NCBI RefSeq assembly: GCF_003473485.1
Contig: NC_053043.1
Span: 17,982,001 to 18,046,000, forward strand
Reading direction: 5' to 3'
Source: Medicago truncatula
Lineage: Eukaryota; Streptophyta; Magnoliopsida; Fabales; Fabaceae
DNA: 64,000 bases
Shown: positions 47,817 through 59,400 of the stretch, piece after piece
Layout: each line of letters opens with the position of its first letter
Position numbering within the stretch: position 1 is the stretch's first letter
Notes under the pieces: generated by a model
Told to the model about the DNA's origin: nothing
The model's input: the letters and a program-made list of their open reading frames with translations, nothing else
The model's database searches: none
Translations under genes and position numbers: made by a program

Positions 47817-48198
47817 CACGTAAGCATAATTACGTAGTCAAGTGTCATTAGGGTTTAAAATCAAATAATCTTCAAATGACAAGGAGAATCTCAAACCCTT
47901 TTTTTTTACACAGATAAATCAGAACTCATCCAAACGGCGGAGAAAAAACATTAGTTAACCATTTATTTCTTCAAAGAAGACAATAGTATTAATTGAGACA
48001 CTTATTAATAAGAGAGAGACTAGGTTTTCACTTTATAGTCAATAAAACATTTAATGAAAAGAGGGACTAATATATTTATTATTTCACGGTCAACAAAACA
48101 TTGATTACATTTAGTGAAAGCATTCAATACACATTGCTATTAATCTCGTTAGGTTTTGTTCTGATTGAAAAAGTTTAGGATGAAAGGATGATTCCCGG

Positions 48199-48389
48199 TA
48201 CCCAATAGCGCTTAGATGAGATGGAACGAGTCTCTTCTAGCTTAACCAAAGTCCTGAATTTAAATCCAGTCTTGGGCATGCAACAACATTAAAACTCTTA
48301 GGGAGAGCTTGCCGCAATTTGGGTCCCACAATGCTCGAGAGATTAGTCTCCGCAGTTGCGCGCGGAGGATACCCGGTTTATACTCAAAA
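48199..48389 (+). mobile_element. SINE insertion in unit A with about 16-bp TSD
   Basis: The body is bounded by AAAGGATGATTCCCGG (48183-48198) and AAAGGATGGTGCCCGG (48390-48405), with an A-run just before the right copy. Unit B has a single uninterrupted site (AAAGGATGATGTCCGG near 51977). The 3' part contains GAGATTAGTCTCCGCAGTTG and GCGCGCGGAGGATACCCGG. This is a textbook filled/empty pair dating the insertion after the A/B duplication. Confidence 0.85.
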
Positions 48390-49239
48390 AAAGGATGGTG
48401 CCCGGTCTAAGACATAAAAGACCTGTTTAAAGAACATTTACTAGTATATCCACTTTTTGTTAATAAAGTCGGTCTTTATCATTTTTTTTTTGAAGGAAAA
48501 GTCGGTCTTTATCATTAAAATTAGCTCATATTTTTTTTGTCGTAAAATAATCTCCAATTTTCAGAGAAAGGAACTCTCATAGTTCAAAGTCTAGTCAGAA
48601 TAGATAAGTTAAGGATGACTAATAATTGTTTCAATTATATTTATTTTTTTAAAATTAATATCAAACGTGGTTTTATTGATCAAATTTAAATATTTAATTA
48701 ACTAAAAAAGAATAGAATTGAAAATAAAATAGTTCAAACGAAAAGTAAAACTGAAATAAAAAATTAGACCAAAACATCATATTCCCTCTGAATTCGTATG
48801 ATATATATTTTAAAGATTTAGAACTAGAATATAACTTCTCCTTTACGTAAAAAAAAACTTATCTTTTTCTCGTAAGCTTAACTTAGGTTGTAGGAACATT
48901 GTATAATATATGTTGAAGTGATGTTCGAACTTTTGATGCCCATTTATTCATCTTAAGAGCTGAATTTCTAGCCACTACGTTATTTGACAAAAATTAAACT
49001 TCTCTAAAAAAAAATAGAATAGAACCCATAAAGCATTAGGAATAAATTTTTATAATTAATGATTTCACAGTACAATCTTATGCTCCCTTTTTTTTTTTGT
49101 AAAGTAATCTAGAGTGCGTTTGACCCTACTTTTTTGAGGTCTAAAAGTTACTTTTAGAATAAAGTTGAAAATTAAAACTTTAAATCTAAAGTTAAAGTTG
49201 TTTGACATTAATTTGTTGTTTTATGGTGAATAAATGAGG

Positions 49240-49325
49240 TGTCTTGTGTCCAGAGTTCGAACCTCAGTCCCTGCATATAACAATGAATTTTCCCTGCCAA
49301 ATGATCTAATAATTTAGGAAGTTTC
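49240..49325 (-). mobile_element. tRNA-derived SINE fragment, unit B copy
   Basis: Counterpart of 41540-41630, with the B-box-like GAGGTTCGAACTC on the minus strand. Its presence in both units places it before the duplication. Confidence 0.5.
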
Positions 49326-49724
49326 TACATTACATTGACAAATTAAAGTGTTTTGATACATTTTACATTTAGACCAATAAATTAATAATTATTTTTATGA
49401 ATTAAAGAACAATTTTGTTAACTTTTTTATTTTAGAAAAAATCATATCAGAAGAAAAGACAAAATTTAATTGTGTTTTAAACATTATACTAATTTTTACA
49501 TTTTATCGTAAAAAATATCTAGTATTTATTATTATGAGTAATAGAGAAAATAAAATAAAAAAGAATTGAATTCAATTTCACAAACAATTTAGGTAAATAA
49601 TAATTAGTCATTATAATTTTTTTTAAATAATAGAAAAATAAAAAAACATTTAACAATTAATTTAAAGACCAACCATATCAATCAAATAGCTAAATATATA
49701 ATAAAAATTCTCATAAATTTTGCG

Positions 49725-49732
49725 TATAAATA
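49725..49732 (+). promoter_or_regulatory. TATA box of acidic-protein gene B
   Basis: TATAAATA, 91 bp upstream of the ATG, as in copy A. Confidence 0.75.
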
Positions 49733-49815
49733 CGAAGGTTCGGGGGAGAGACAATCACACTTGCAAAAACAAATACATATCTTTGTTTGCTTAGAAAATA
49801 GTTTGTGCAAAAAGA

Positions 49816-50301
49816 ATGAGGTCGTTTTTGATAGCAGCAATCTTGGTTCTCTCTTTACCAAAACTACCAAACTCAATTGGTGATCCTGAACATCATCATG
49901 AAGATGGTGAAAATTGGGATGACTATGAGATTAACATGAATAATGTTGTTTATGTTGAAGACAACGCTGGTGATGGCAACACTGATGATGACAACGACAG
50001 CCATGACGAGTACGAGGATGACGGGGACATCAATGAGCCAGATGATGGCGATGATGACGACGACGACAATGATCGTAGGTTAATCACAAATATTTTACAA
50101 AAAAAGAGATTAATTCCAAACGGAATTTACGACATTGAAGAAATGCATGCTGATTATCGAGAATTGGTGGATCCAAATAATATTTTTACCTTTGATGGTC
50201 GTGATTATTATCATTATAAAGATGAAGATATAGATGAAGCTGAGGAGGTTGATGATGGCAAAGAGGAAAAGGATGACGACTATGATAAGGGACAGTCCTG
50301 A
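49816..50301 (+). CDS. Secreted Asp-rich acidic protein, copy B (unknown family)
   Basis: 161 aa, one exon, the same length as copy A with about 17 to 20 substitutions and no insertion or deletion. Signal peptide MRSFLIAAILVLSLPKLPNS, then HHHEDGENWDDYE, GDGNTDDDNDSHDEYEDDGD, DDGDDDDDDND, the core RRLITNILQKKRLIPNGIYD with FTFDGRDYYHYKDE, and the acidic tail EEVDDGKEEKDDDYDKGQS. It lacks the single mature Cys of copy A (C to R), so disulphide bonding is not central. Leader and TATA box match copy A. The family is unrecognised. Composition suggests an intrinsically disordered secreted polyanion, which is an inference only. Confidence 0.78.
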   Translation: MRSFLIAAILVLSLPKLPNSIGDPEHHHEDGENWDDYEINMNNVVYVEDNAGDGNTDDDNDSHDEYEDDGDINEPDDGDDDDDDNDRRLITNILQKKRLIPNGIYDIEEMHADYRELVDPNNIFTFDGRDYYHYKDEDIDEAEEVDDGKEEKDDDYDKGQS

Positions 50302-51056
50302 AATTCTTTGTTCTGTTAAAAATTATGAGAATAAATATTGATTAATAATAAAACTTTATCTTAACTTCTCTTTTTGCTTAAGTTTTTTTTTTCTTCAGTC
50401 ATCATAAGAATTATCTATCCAGTATCATGTTTTCCAGATTTGTAGCTTAGATCCTTCAAGAAAAATGCTTGCAGCGAATTATTTGTTATTTAAATATTAG
50501 TTTACTATTTACTTATAAATTGCTCATATATATAAAATATTTTTTTTGACCAAATATGAAGTGAGATAAATGAGTACAACTTTAAACCATGAAATTGCAG
50601 TATGTTTTGAACTTTCATTCGGAAAAGAGTTTATGACATTTCTTGTAAGCTTTTTTCGGGCTTATTTTCATTAGTTACCCAAAGATAACTAATGAAATTG
50701 GTAGCATATACAAAATTAAGTTTACTTAATTTTACTTTTTTTTCCTTATAGAAATTGCCAATATATCATGTTGTTGATGATATCTCTACTATGTGGATGT
50801 ACTGAAACTTTGGAAGGGAGGGAGGGGTCATATATGTGTATGAAACTGGTTCAAAGACGAAATTGATTGCAAAGTAAGATGTGCATGGCTTGGCTATTGA
50901 TAGGTATATGCAACTTCATTTTCTCTTGTTATATTGATAAGAAGTTTCAAGGCACGTACTTAAGGTGAATTCTCCTCTTTGAACTGAATCTCTTTTATTT
51001 ATCCATTCAAGTTATTTATTTTATGTCATAAATTTTATTTAATCAATAGAGTTTGA
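50302..51056. other. 3' flank of acidic-protein gene B
   Basis: Contains the 3' UTR with AATAAA-type signals near 50332 and 50348. It is collinear with unit A up to about 50880 and then diverges. No gene was seen. Confidence 0.6.
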
Positions 51057-51613
51057 AAGTCCTTGGTAGAGAGGTTTTCAATCAAGAAGAGTAGGTGTAT
51101 CCCGAAACGAGGACGAAAGGGGAAATTACTATAAATCTCAGTGTCGAATAACTCTTTCCTTTCCTCTTTAATTTTAATTGTGTATGTGCTTGTTTGATAA
51201 ATTGTTAGAATAGAATTGAATGTGATCTTGTTAAACTTGGTTTATTTCATTGAATTAGGTTTTCTCTTAATCCACATTGATCATATTTGAATTCAATCTA
51301 GTGTCAATATATCAAACACATATACCTTATGTTCATTAGTATTTAAGTTTGGTTTGAGATTTGTCTAGTTTTGTACATTGTGTGAGAATTATCAATCATG
51401 GATTGTATTAAGATTTGACTTTGAATCTACCAATTCTTAGTGAATCTTATTATTATTACATAGTCTTATTACTTTTGTCATTGCCTTTGATTCAAGCATA
51501 AATCCAATAAGTCATCTTTGTTTTCAAAACTTGCTTTCGCTAAAAACGCGATAAACTTTTAAAACGTTATTCACCCCCCTCTAGCGTGTATTACCTTGCC
51601 ATATAGACCAACA
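51057..51613. mobile_element. Truncated LTR, unit B copy
   Basis: Matches 47225-47816 of the unit A LTR, ending CCATATAGACCAACA. The first about 1060 bp of the LTR are missing: unit B goes directly from AGAGTTTGAAAG (present before the extra DNA in A at 44908) to TCCTTGGTAGAGAGG, which reads as a single deletion in B. Confidence 0.75.
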
Positions 51614-52612
51614 TACGTAAGCATAATTACACACTCAGATGTCATTAGATTTTAAAATCAAAGAATCTTCAAATGGCAAGGAGAATCTCAAACCCGTTTT
51701 TTTTACAAGGATAAATCAAAACTCACCCAAACGGCGGAGAAAAAACATTAGTTAACCCTTTATTCTTCAAAGAAGACAATAGTATTAATTGAGACACTTG
51801 TTAATAAGAGAGAGACTAGGTTTTCACTTTATAGTCAATAAAACATTTAATGAAAGGAGGGAGTAATATATTTACTATTTCATGGTCAATAAAACATTGA
51901 TTACATTTAGTGAAAGCATTCATTACACATTGCTATTAATCTCGTTATTTTTGGTTCTTATTGAAAAAGTTTTGGATGAAAGGATGATGTCCGGTCTAAG
52001 AGATAAAAGACTTGTTTAAAGAATATTTACTAGTATATCCACTTTTTGTTAATAAAGTCGGTCTTTATCATTAAAATTAGTTCTTTTTTTTGTCATAAAA
52101 TAATCTCCAATTTTCAGAGAAAGGAACTCTCATAGTTCAAAGTCTAGTCAGAAGATAAGTTAAGGATGACTAATAATTGTTTTAATTATATTTATTTTTT
52201 TAAAATTAAAACGTGGTTTTATTGATCAAATTTAAATATTTAATTAGCTAAAAAAGAATAAAATTGAAAATAAAATAGTTCAAACAAAAAGTAAAACTGA
52301 AATAAAAAATTAGACTAAAACATCATATTCCCTCTGAATTCGTATGATATATATTTTAAATATTAAGAACTAGAATATAACTTCTCCTTTACGTAAAAAA
52401 AAAACTTATCTTTTTCTCCTAAGCTTAACTTAGATTGTAGGAACATTGTATAATATATGCTGAAGCGATTTTCGAACTTTTGATCCTCATTTATTCGTCT
52501 TAAGAGCTGAATTTCTAGTTACTACGTTATTTGACAAAAAATAAACTTCTCTAAAAAAAAAAAGAATAGAACCCATAAAGCATTGGGAGTAAATTTTTAT
52601 AATTAATGATTT

Positions 52613-53510
52613 CCAATGTTCTTATGCAGTGTTTGTTTGGAGATGGCTAGCTATTATGCTTAACTGTACTATGCAATTTCAAACTAAAGAGGATGTTTGG
52701 TCTCTATGTAATAAAGGTTGGAATGCACAATGCCAACTAGTGGTGACTTCTGCTTTAGTTAATGTCTTCTGCTCAATGGTATGCCAAGAATCAATTAAGG
52801 TTCAATAACAAAAAGATTGATTGGAGAACATCTGTCTCAAATATATTATCTTGTGCCTCCCTATCAGGTAACTTAACTGGCAAGAAAGCTTCTTCTGACA
52901 TGAGAAATTTTATTGTCTTAAAGAAATTTGGTGTCAGTTTGCATCCCCCAAATGCCCCTAAAATTATTGAGGTTGTGTGGAACCCTCCAATCTTTAATTG
53001 GATAAAATGCAACACAGATGGCTCATCTACAAACAATCATTCAGCTTGTGGAGGGATTTTCAGAGACAGTCAAGCAAAATTCCTTCTTTGTTTTGCAGAA
53101 AATTCTGGATTAGGTAATGCTTATCATGCTGAACTCTCTGGTGCAATGAGAGCTCTTGAAATTGCAGCTCAATACCAGTGACATACTTTATAGTTGGAAT
53201 GTGATTCTATTTTGGTGGTAAAGCTTTCATTGATCAGCTCCTTATACCTTGGAATCTTAGAAACAGATGGGAAAAATGTCTGCAATTTGTTTCTAGCATC
53301 AATTTTTTGGTAACTCATGTCTATAGAGAAGGCAACTGCTGTGCTGGTCTCACTGTTTGGTTAGGGATCCCTGCTAGTATTAGAGGGAATGTGGTTAAAG
53401 ATAGGCTAGGGATGCCTAATTATAGGTTTGTAAATCCCTGAGGAGGTTTTGGTTTGGTCCCCCTCCTTTTTTTGTTGTTCCATCCTTTTCTTTGTTAATA
53501 TATTTTCAGC
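52613..53510 (+). mobile_element. LINE fragment: pol C-terminus with RNase H domain
   Basis: Frames read VWRWLAIMLNCTMQFQTKED and NKGWNAQCQLVVTSALVN, then WYAKNQLRFNNKKIDWRTSV, WNPPIFNWIKCNTDGSSTNN, GGIFRDSQAKF, HAELSGAMRALEIA, and after stops LECDSILVV. This is the C-terminal part of plant L1-type LINE ORF2 with its RNase H domain; the three acidic catalytic residues (D in NTDGS, E in AELSG, D in ECDS) are visible. Frame changes and stops (for example TGA after AAQYQ at 53179) make it dead. The 5' part is absent and no poly(A) is seen at the junction with copy C. Confidence 0.8.
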
Positions 53511-53629
53511 TTTGATGGTCATGATTATTATCATGTTAAAGATGAAGATGATACTTATGATGAAGCTGAAGAGGTTGATGATGGCAAAGAGGAGAAGGAC
53601 GACGAAGAGGATGATAAGGAACAGTCCTG
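53511..53629 (+). pseudogene. Acidic-protein gene, copy C: 3' fragment
   Basis: Encodes FDGHDYYHVKDEDDTYDEAE then EVDDGKEEKDDEEDDKEQS and TGA, matching the last about 40 residues of copies A and B with a small in-frame insertion. The signal peptide, N-terminal acidic region and promoter are replaced by LINE sequence. The 3' UTR and flank continue in homology to about 54015. Confidence 0.85.
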
Positions 53630-54015
53630 AAATTCTTTGTTATGTAAAAAATTATGAGAATAAATATTGATTAATAATAAACTTTATCTCAACTTCTCTT
53701 TTTGCTAAGTTTTTTTTTTTTCCTTCAGTCATCATATATAATATAATAAGAACTATCCAGTATCATGTTTTCCAAATTTGTAGCTTCGATCCTTCAAGAA
53801 AAATGCTTGCAGCGAATTATTTGTTATTTAAATATTAGCTTACCAGTTTTTTTACTTATAATTGCTCATATATAAGATAATAAGGGTTTTTTTTTACTGA
53901 AACCATGAAAGCAGTATCTTTTGAACTTTCATTCGGACATGTTTGATAAAACTTCATGTTAACTGTTAAACTTCTGGTGAAAAACTCTCTCATGCTTGGG
54001 AAACTTATCTTTTCG

Positions 54016-55045
54016 GTGATGTTTTGCAAGTTCACAAATTTCACATTGAAAAGAAGAAAAATTTTGATCAACAAACAATTTTGGAAATACTGTTTTCAAA
54101 TATTTGAAACTTGGGTGCCCAATCTTAAATGCCACAACATATCATCATCCTTATTATTTAAAACAAAAAAGGATTCAGAGAAAGAACATATTTGTCCAAG
54201 TTGATGTTCAATTTCAAGTTCATCTTCAAGGCAGTAGAATCCTCCATTGTGCTTAGCACTGGCAATCGTCTTCTCCGAGATTGAATCTTGAAACAAACAA
54301 TGGTATAAAAAAAATGAGTTTGACACTTTTTATCCCAGATTAATTTACTGACAGACAATATGTTACACGACAAATTAGGGACATGTAAAACATCTTGAAG
54401 TGTTAATAATGGAGAAATAACGACAGAACCTTTTCCTACCACGGCTGTAAGCGAACCATCAACAATCTTAATTTTTAAATTACTTGCACAAGGACTATAT
54501 GAAGAAAACGTACTAGACTCTCCTGTCATATGATTGGTAGCACCTGAATCAACAATCCAAGTACGACTTGGTTTGACACTAAGAAGGACTAACTCTAAAA
54601 AATTACCTTTTTGGGCAATGTAACCGAAAGAAAAAGTACTAGAAGTTGTTTGAGACTCAAGAAGCTTGTACAATTGTTCATTAGTGGACGGAAGTGAGTT
54701 TGGGAAAGATTGCTGCCCTTGATCAAAAGTATCTAAAAGTGCACAACCATCGTTGACGAATTGAAAATTGTCTTACCCATCATCACCCTTTGTTGCGTCT
54801 TCTCTCGTCTGGTCTTAGATATTCACCCTCTTTTAATTTTCACTTTTTAATCCGACCGAGACATTGAAAGCCACAATTTTGATTTTTTTTTTTTCTCAAT
54901 GAATAATGCACGCATGAACAGTATCGTGAACAGTGTCTCGATAGGAACGGTGTTTGGATATCAAAAGCCATAAGACAAAAAATGTAATGATGGCAGCTAG
55001 GGTTTATGCGGAAGCAGACCCGCAAAAATAAGGGCTCCGATGCCA
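54016..55045 (-). pseudogene. Truncated copia element, gag-protease part (minus strand)
   Basis: On the minus strand from 54673: protease site TWIVDSGATNHMTGESSTF, LQDVLHVPNLSCNILSVSKL, a frame change, the pre-integrase motif MLWHLRLG (about 54125) and a diverged FNVKFVNLQNITEKISF at the break near 54016. Upstream (55045-55030) is GGCATCGGAGCC, a near match to the initiator-tRNA primer site. Most of integrase, reverse transcriptase, RNase H and the 3' LTR are missing. Confidence 0.82.
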
Positions 55046-55365
55046 TGTAGAAATTACTTTATAACTTGAGAGTTTTTTTTTTTTTTTTTTATTTCAATAA
55101 GAATGATGCTCCTTTTATAGAAGAAAATACAACTTATCAACTCCTGAATTTAAGGAGTGATATAATGCACATGGCACTATAAGTAGCACAACTAGGCATG
55201 TTACAAGTTTTGGAATCTTTTCCCTACCGTCTCTATTCTCAATCCTTCCATGCACCCTTGCAATAGCCAAATCTTAATTTACACAATCAGATAGGGAAGC
55301 TAATAAAGCTTGTATTGATATCAAAAGCTAAAGATTTATTAAAGATTGTTGCAACTTGCAACATC
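55046..55365 (-). repeat. 5' LTR of the minus-strand copia element
   Basis: On the plus strand it starts TGTAGAAATTACTTTATAAC, adjacent to the primer site. The far boundary near 55365 is estimated. No second LTR is available for comparison. Confidence 0.5.
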
Positions 55366-55633
55366 ATTTATATAATAAAAAAAATCAACAATCATTGAAC
55401 AAAAAAAGTTAGCAACATCAAAGTTCCTGATATTTGGTTTTATCAGTACATATTTACAAGCACATAAAACGTTCAAATACATTATCCAAAGTTGGCCTCC
55501 AGAATTTACATGAACTTCTACAATGGTATTGACTCCACAAGCTAATCCATGCTTGTAGTAATGAAAGCATCAAATTCAAACAATATCTCGAGCACAAGCA
55601 TCCTCCACAAAACCTTACATCAGCTCTCATCAC

Positions 55634-56054
55634 CAAGGTTTTAAATAACGGTCGCGTACAGGATTTCGCAATTTCGGCTGTTACGGGTGTTGCGATACGG
55701 ATTGCGGTTGTCGAGGTGTGAATTAATCACAATATTGCACAACTCTTAAATAATGATAGTAACTTAAATAACTTAAACTAGAAAAAGATTTGGAGTTCTA
55801 AACTAGATAAGGAGATAAATTATATAATTTATGATCAAATATGTACTAAAAATATGATTTTCATCGATCTCAATTGAAAAAAAAAATCCAGATTCTATGT
55901 CTATTATCATGAACGGCTGTTTTTTGCGGCCGTAACGGTGTTTCGTCGTGATTTTTGTTCACTTAGTAAAAACGGTGAAAAACGGTAATGTTCGCTACCT
56001 ATACCTTTTTGTTGTGGCCTTTTCCTTGGTAACGGACCATTTTTTAAAACCTTG
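55634..56054. mobile_element. hAT-type MITE downstream of the TNL gene, 8-bp TSD
   Basis: Left end CAAGGTTTTAAATAACGGTC, right end GACCATTTTTTAAAACCTTG. The direct repeat CTCATCAC is at 55626-55633 and 56055-56062. It is 421 bp with no coding capacity, inserted in sequence just 3' of the resistance gene. Confidence 0.88.
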
Positions 56055-56434
56055 CTCATCACATCAAGACCGGAGCACGGCAGTTGGATTCTGGAGAACA
56101 CAAGTCGTGACTCTTGCCAAAGGATCGGATAAATGTTGGTTCTCAGATTCAGTTCTTTATCCCACATTACTTCCTGCAAATTAGAAAGGTCTTTTCAACC
56201 TGGTATGCACATTTAGAAATGAAAAATGAAAAATGAAAACATATTTGTTCCTTATGAAAACACATTGATTCGTCGACTCCTGTAATAATTTGAGAACACA
56301 ACATATTTGAATGCAATCACATGTGTGTCATATTGGTGTCGGTCACCAGAGACACATCTTCAATCAATTGAAAAACTTATTCAAGTAGAAACAATTAATT
56401 AGTTTACAATAATGGTATACCTGAACCAATGAAT

Positions 56435-59400
56435 CTAGTTATGGTGCTTTTTTTCTTTTGTTTCAGTATGTTCCAAGTTCTGCAAACTTTCTGTCTCTGA
56501 AACTCTCACTTCCACAAATTGTGGTGATGAAGCATTGAGATACTCATCGAATTTTCTCTTTCGACAAGGATCGGTTAATATCACATCCTCCTTCGTGCTT
56601 GTTTTCTTATTGAACACATGGATTCCCATTTGTGTACTAAGATTGGAATTCCGAGAACTCTCCAAATTAAGCTCCACACGGATCCATTCATTTTTTAACG
56701 GTGCTTTTTCAGACACCAGATTCCATTGATCAAACAACCAGCGTTTGATATTTTCTTCCAATTTCAGATCAAACAAATGTGTATGTACTGACCGCACATT
56801 GAAAAGGGAACAACCAAAATATTTAGAAAAAGTATATTTATTGCCTTTGACAAACAAATTGACTCTTAGACTAAATTGATTATCCCCAACAATAATAATG
56901 ATAGAAGTTATAGAAGGGATTTCTTTACGAAACCAGAAAGAAATTGTGTGCCCCCTGCTTTGGTGCTCAAACCAATCTGGAATCCCTTCTGTCCCGGTCG
57001 GGAAACAAATCTCTGTGCATCCAGCTTCATGTAGGTTCTGTTATATTAAATGGACAAGATCAATTGATACCATGATGTCAAACTTAATATATGATTACAC
57101 AACGGATTAAATATCAAATATTAGCGCAAGATAAAGCAACAAACCTGACTAAGTAAAATTCTTCTACTTGAGGAAATCAATGATTTGCACTCTATTGCAG
57201 ATATTTTTTCAAGATTCGGTGGAATCCCTTTAATTTCCTCAAGATATTCACAACCATCCAATTTAAGGACCCTAAGAAGGTGACATTCGTTAAGGCACTT
57301 GGGGAAATTTTTGAAATTGTTCTTCGACAAGTCTAGATGTTTCACATTAGCACACCACTTGAGAACCAACGGAAGACATTCATCTGAGAGGTTGCAATCT
57401 ACGAGCTCAAGATAATCCACATTTGAAGACATTGTTGAACTAATTATATCATTATGTTTTGGCAATAATAGACCACAACAACCCGATGCATTAATATCTG
57501 ACAAGTTAGGCATCATAAAAATGTCACTTGAAAGCCTAAGTATTTTGCAGTCGTATATTGTTAAGGCATAAACTGCACTGAGATTTTGAAATGAAAATGG
57601 CAATTCTCCTATGGAACTATCTGCCAACCAAATATGTTCTATCTTTGTCATCTTGCATAATAATTCTGGAAAACTCTTTAGGTTCCTACATCTAGATAGT
57701 TCCAATTTCTTAAGAGATGCCAACTGTAAGGGAGGAAAACTCTCGAGCTTGCTACAACCCTGTGCATTTAAGATTTCAAGTTTATTTAGGTACCCAATCG
57801 AATCGTGAATTGTAATTAAATTATTACACTCTTCAAATGAGAACTCTTTTAAGCTTTGAAGACCTGAGACATCGGGTATTTTCATTAAATATTGACAACG
57901 GTTAAATGTCAAGACTTTCATATTCTCGAACTTCTGCATAAAATCAAAGAAGAAATAAATAAATAAATAAAAACCAGACAATATACTCTCATAGGGAATT
58001 TATAAATATACACAATTCCAAAATGAAATTATTTCACTTGCCTTATTCGAAAAACAAGATGATAGAGACTTTGAAGGACATCCTTTCCATTTCAATACTC
58101 TCAAACTATTTGGAAGATACTTGGGACCTTCAGAAAAATGGTCATTTTCAATGATAAGTGTTTTGAGTTTTTTCATCTTCTTGAAGGCCTTTCCATTCCA
58201 GACTGTTACGGATTTCATGGAATCGAAATTCGTATATATCATTTCAATTTTACTAGTTCCCTTCGAACAAAAAAAAAATGAATCAACCACAATACAAATA
58301 AGAAATAGAGAAAATGTACAATTAATTAACGGAAAAAAAAACTATTGGTCATATATATGTCCAAAAAGAGCAAACTATAGTTAAAGAGAAAATAAAAAAA
58401 TTGTTTTTAGATATGAATCTTACTGTATTTTCCTGTAAAACATGAACTATGTCATTATAACACCACAATCTACTCCGTTCTCCAGGCTCTTTAGGTGATT
58501 CTTGCCGAACGATTTCTTTACCCATGTCCTCTATCAAGTCATGTACTGTAACATAGACATCATGAGATCCCCAATAGTATTTAGTATTAATCTTTATGAG
58601 AGATTTATCAACCAACACTTCGAGGTGGCTTTTTATGCAATGACCATAATGACCATGAAGCATTTCTTCGACATATGCCAATACATGCTCTTTGAAGCAA
58701 CAAGCAATATCCAAAAAGACACTCTTTTGTTCTTCATCCAGAGCATCAAAGCTTATTTTTAGTATATTTTGGATATCTTCAGGTGGTATCCTTTCATACT
58801 TATCCAATGCACATTTCCAATCTGCTAAACACTTTCCAAACAAGTTGGAACCCACTACTTCTAAAGCTAATGGGAGGCCAGCAGCATATTTAACTACACG
58901 GTTTAAAATATAGTTATAACTAGAATCAATTTCGTTGCCTTTAAATGCCTTCCACCTTAACAGTTCAAGAGCTTCTTCCTCATTTAATCCATCTACTTCA
59001 TATATTGTTTTAATCCCATGACATGTTAACAAATGTTTGTCTCGAGTGGTAATGATGACTCTGCTGCCACGACCAAGCCAACCAGGCTCTCCAACCAAAA
59101 CCTGCAATTGCTTTAGTTTGTCGATGTCATCGAGAATCAAGAGAACTTTCTTTTGACATAGCCTTTGCTTTATGATTGGAATACCTTCATTAACATGTCC
59201 AAATTTAGTTACAAATCCGATTGATTTGGAGAGAAGCTGCTCTTGAAGATACTCTAAGCCATGTTTGACTGAATTTTCTCTCACATTGTGAAGGAAACAC
59301 TTACATTGAAATTGATTAGCAACCAAATTATAAACTGCTTGAGCAAGAGTTGTCTTGCCCATTCCACCAGTACCAAGGATTCCTATTATGCAGACACCAT

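Larger units (their letters stand above)
41430..49113. repeat. Segmental duplication unit A
   Basis: The start (GTGCGATTGACCCTA) matches 49115 (GTGCGTTTGACCCTA). Homology to unit B is then collinear through the acidic-protein gene, its 3' flank, and 47225-49063 against 51057-52612. Unit A carries extra DNA absent from B: MITEs (43438-44879), a 2.3-kb stretch (44909-47225) and a SINE (48199-48389). Confidence 0.85.
49114..52612. repeat. Segmental duplication unit B
   Basis: Collinear with unit A without its MITEs and SINE. It holds the second acidic-protein gene and a 5'-truncated LTR (51057-51613). It ends near 52612, where LINE sequence begins. Confidence 0.85.
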
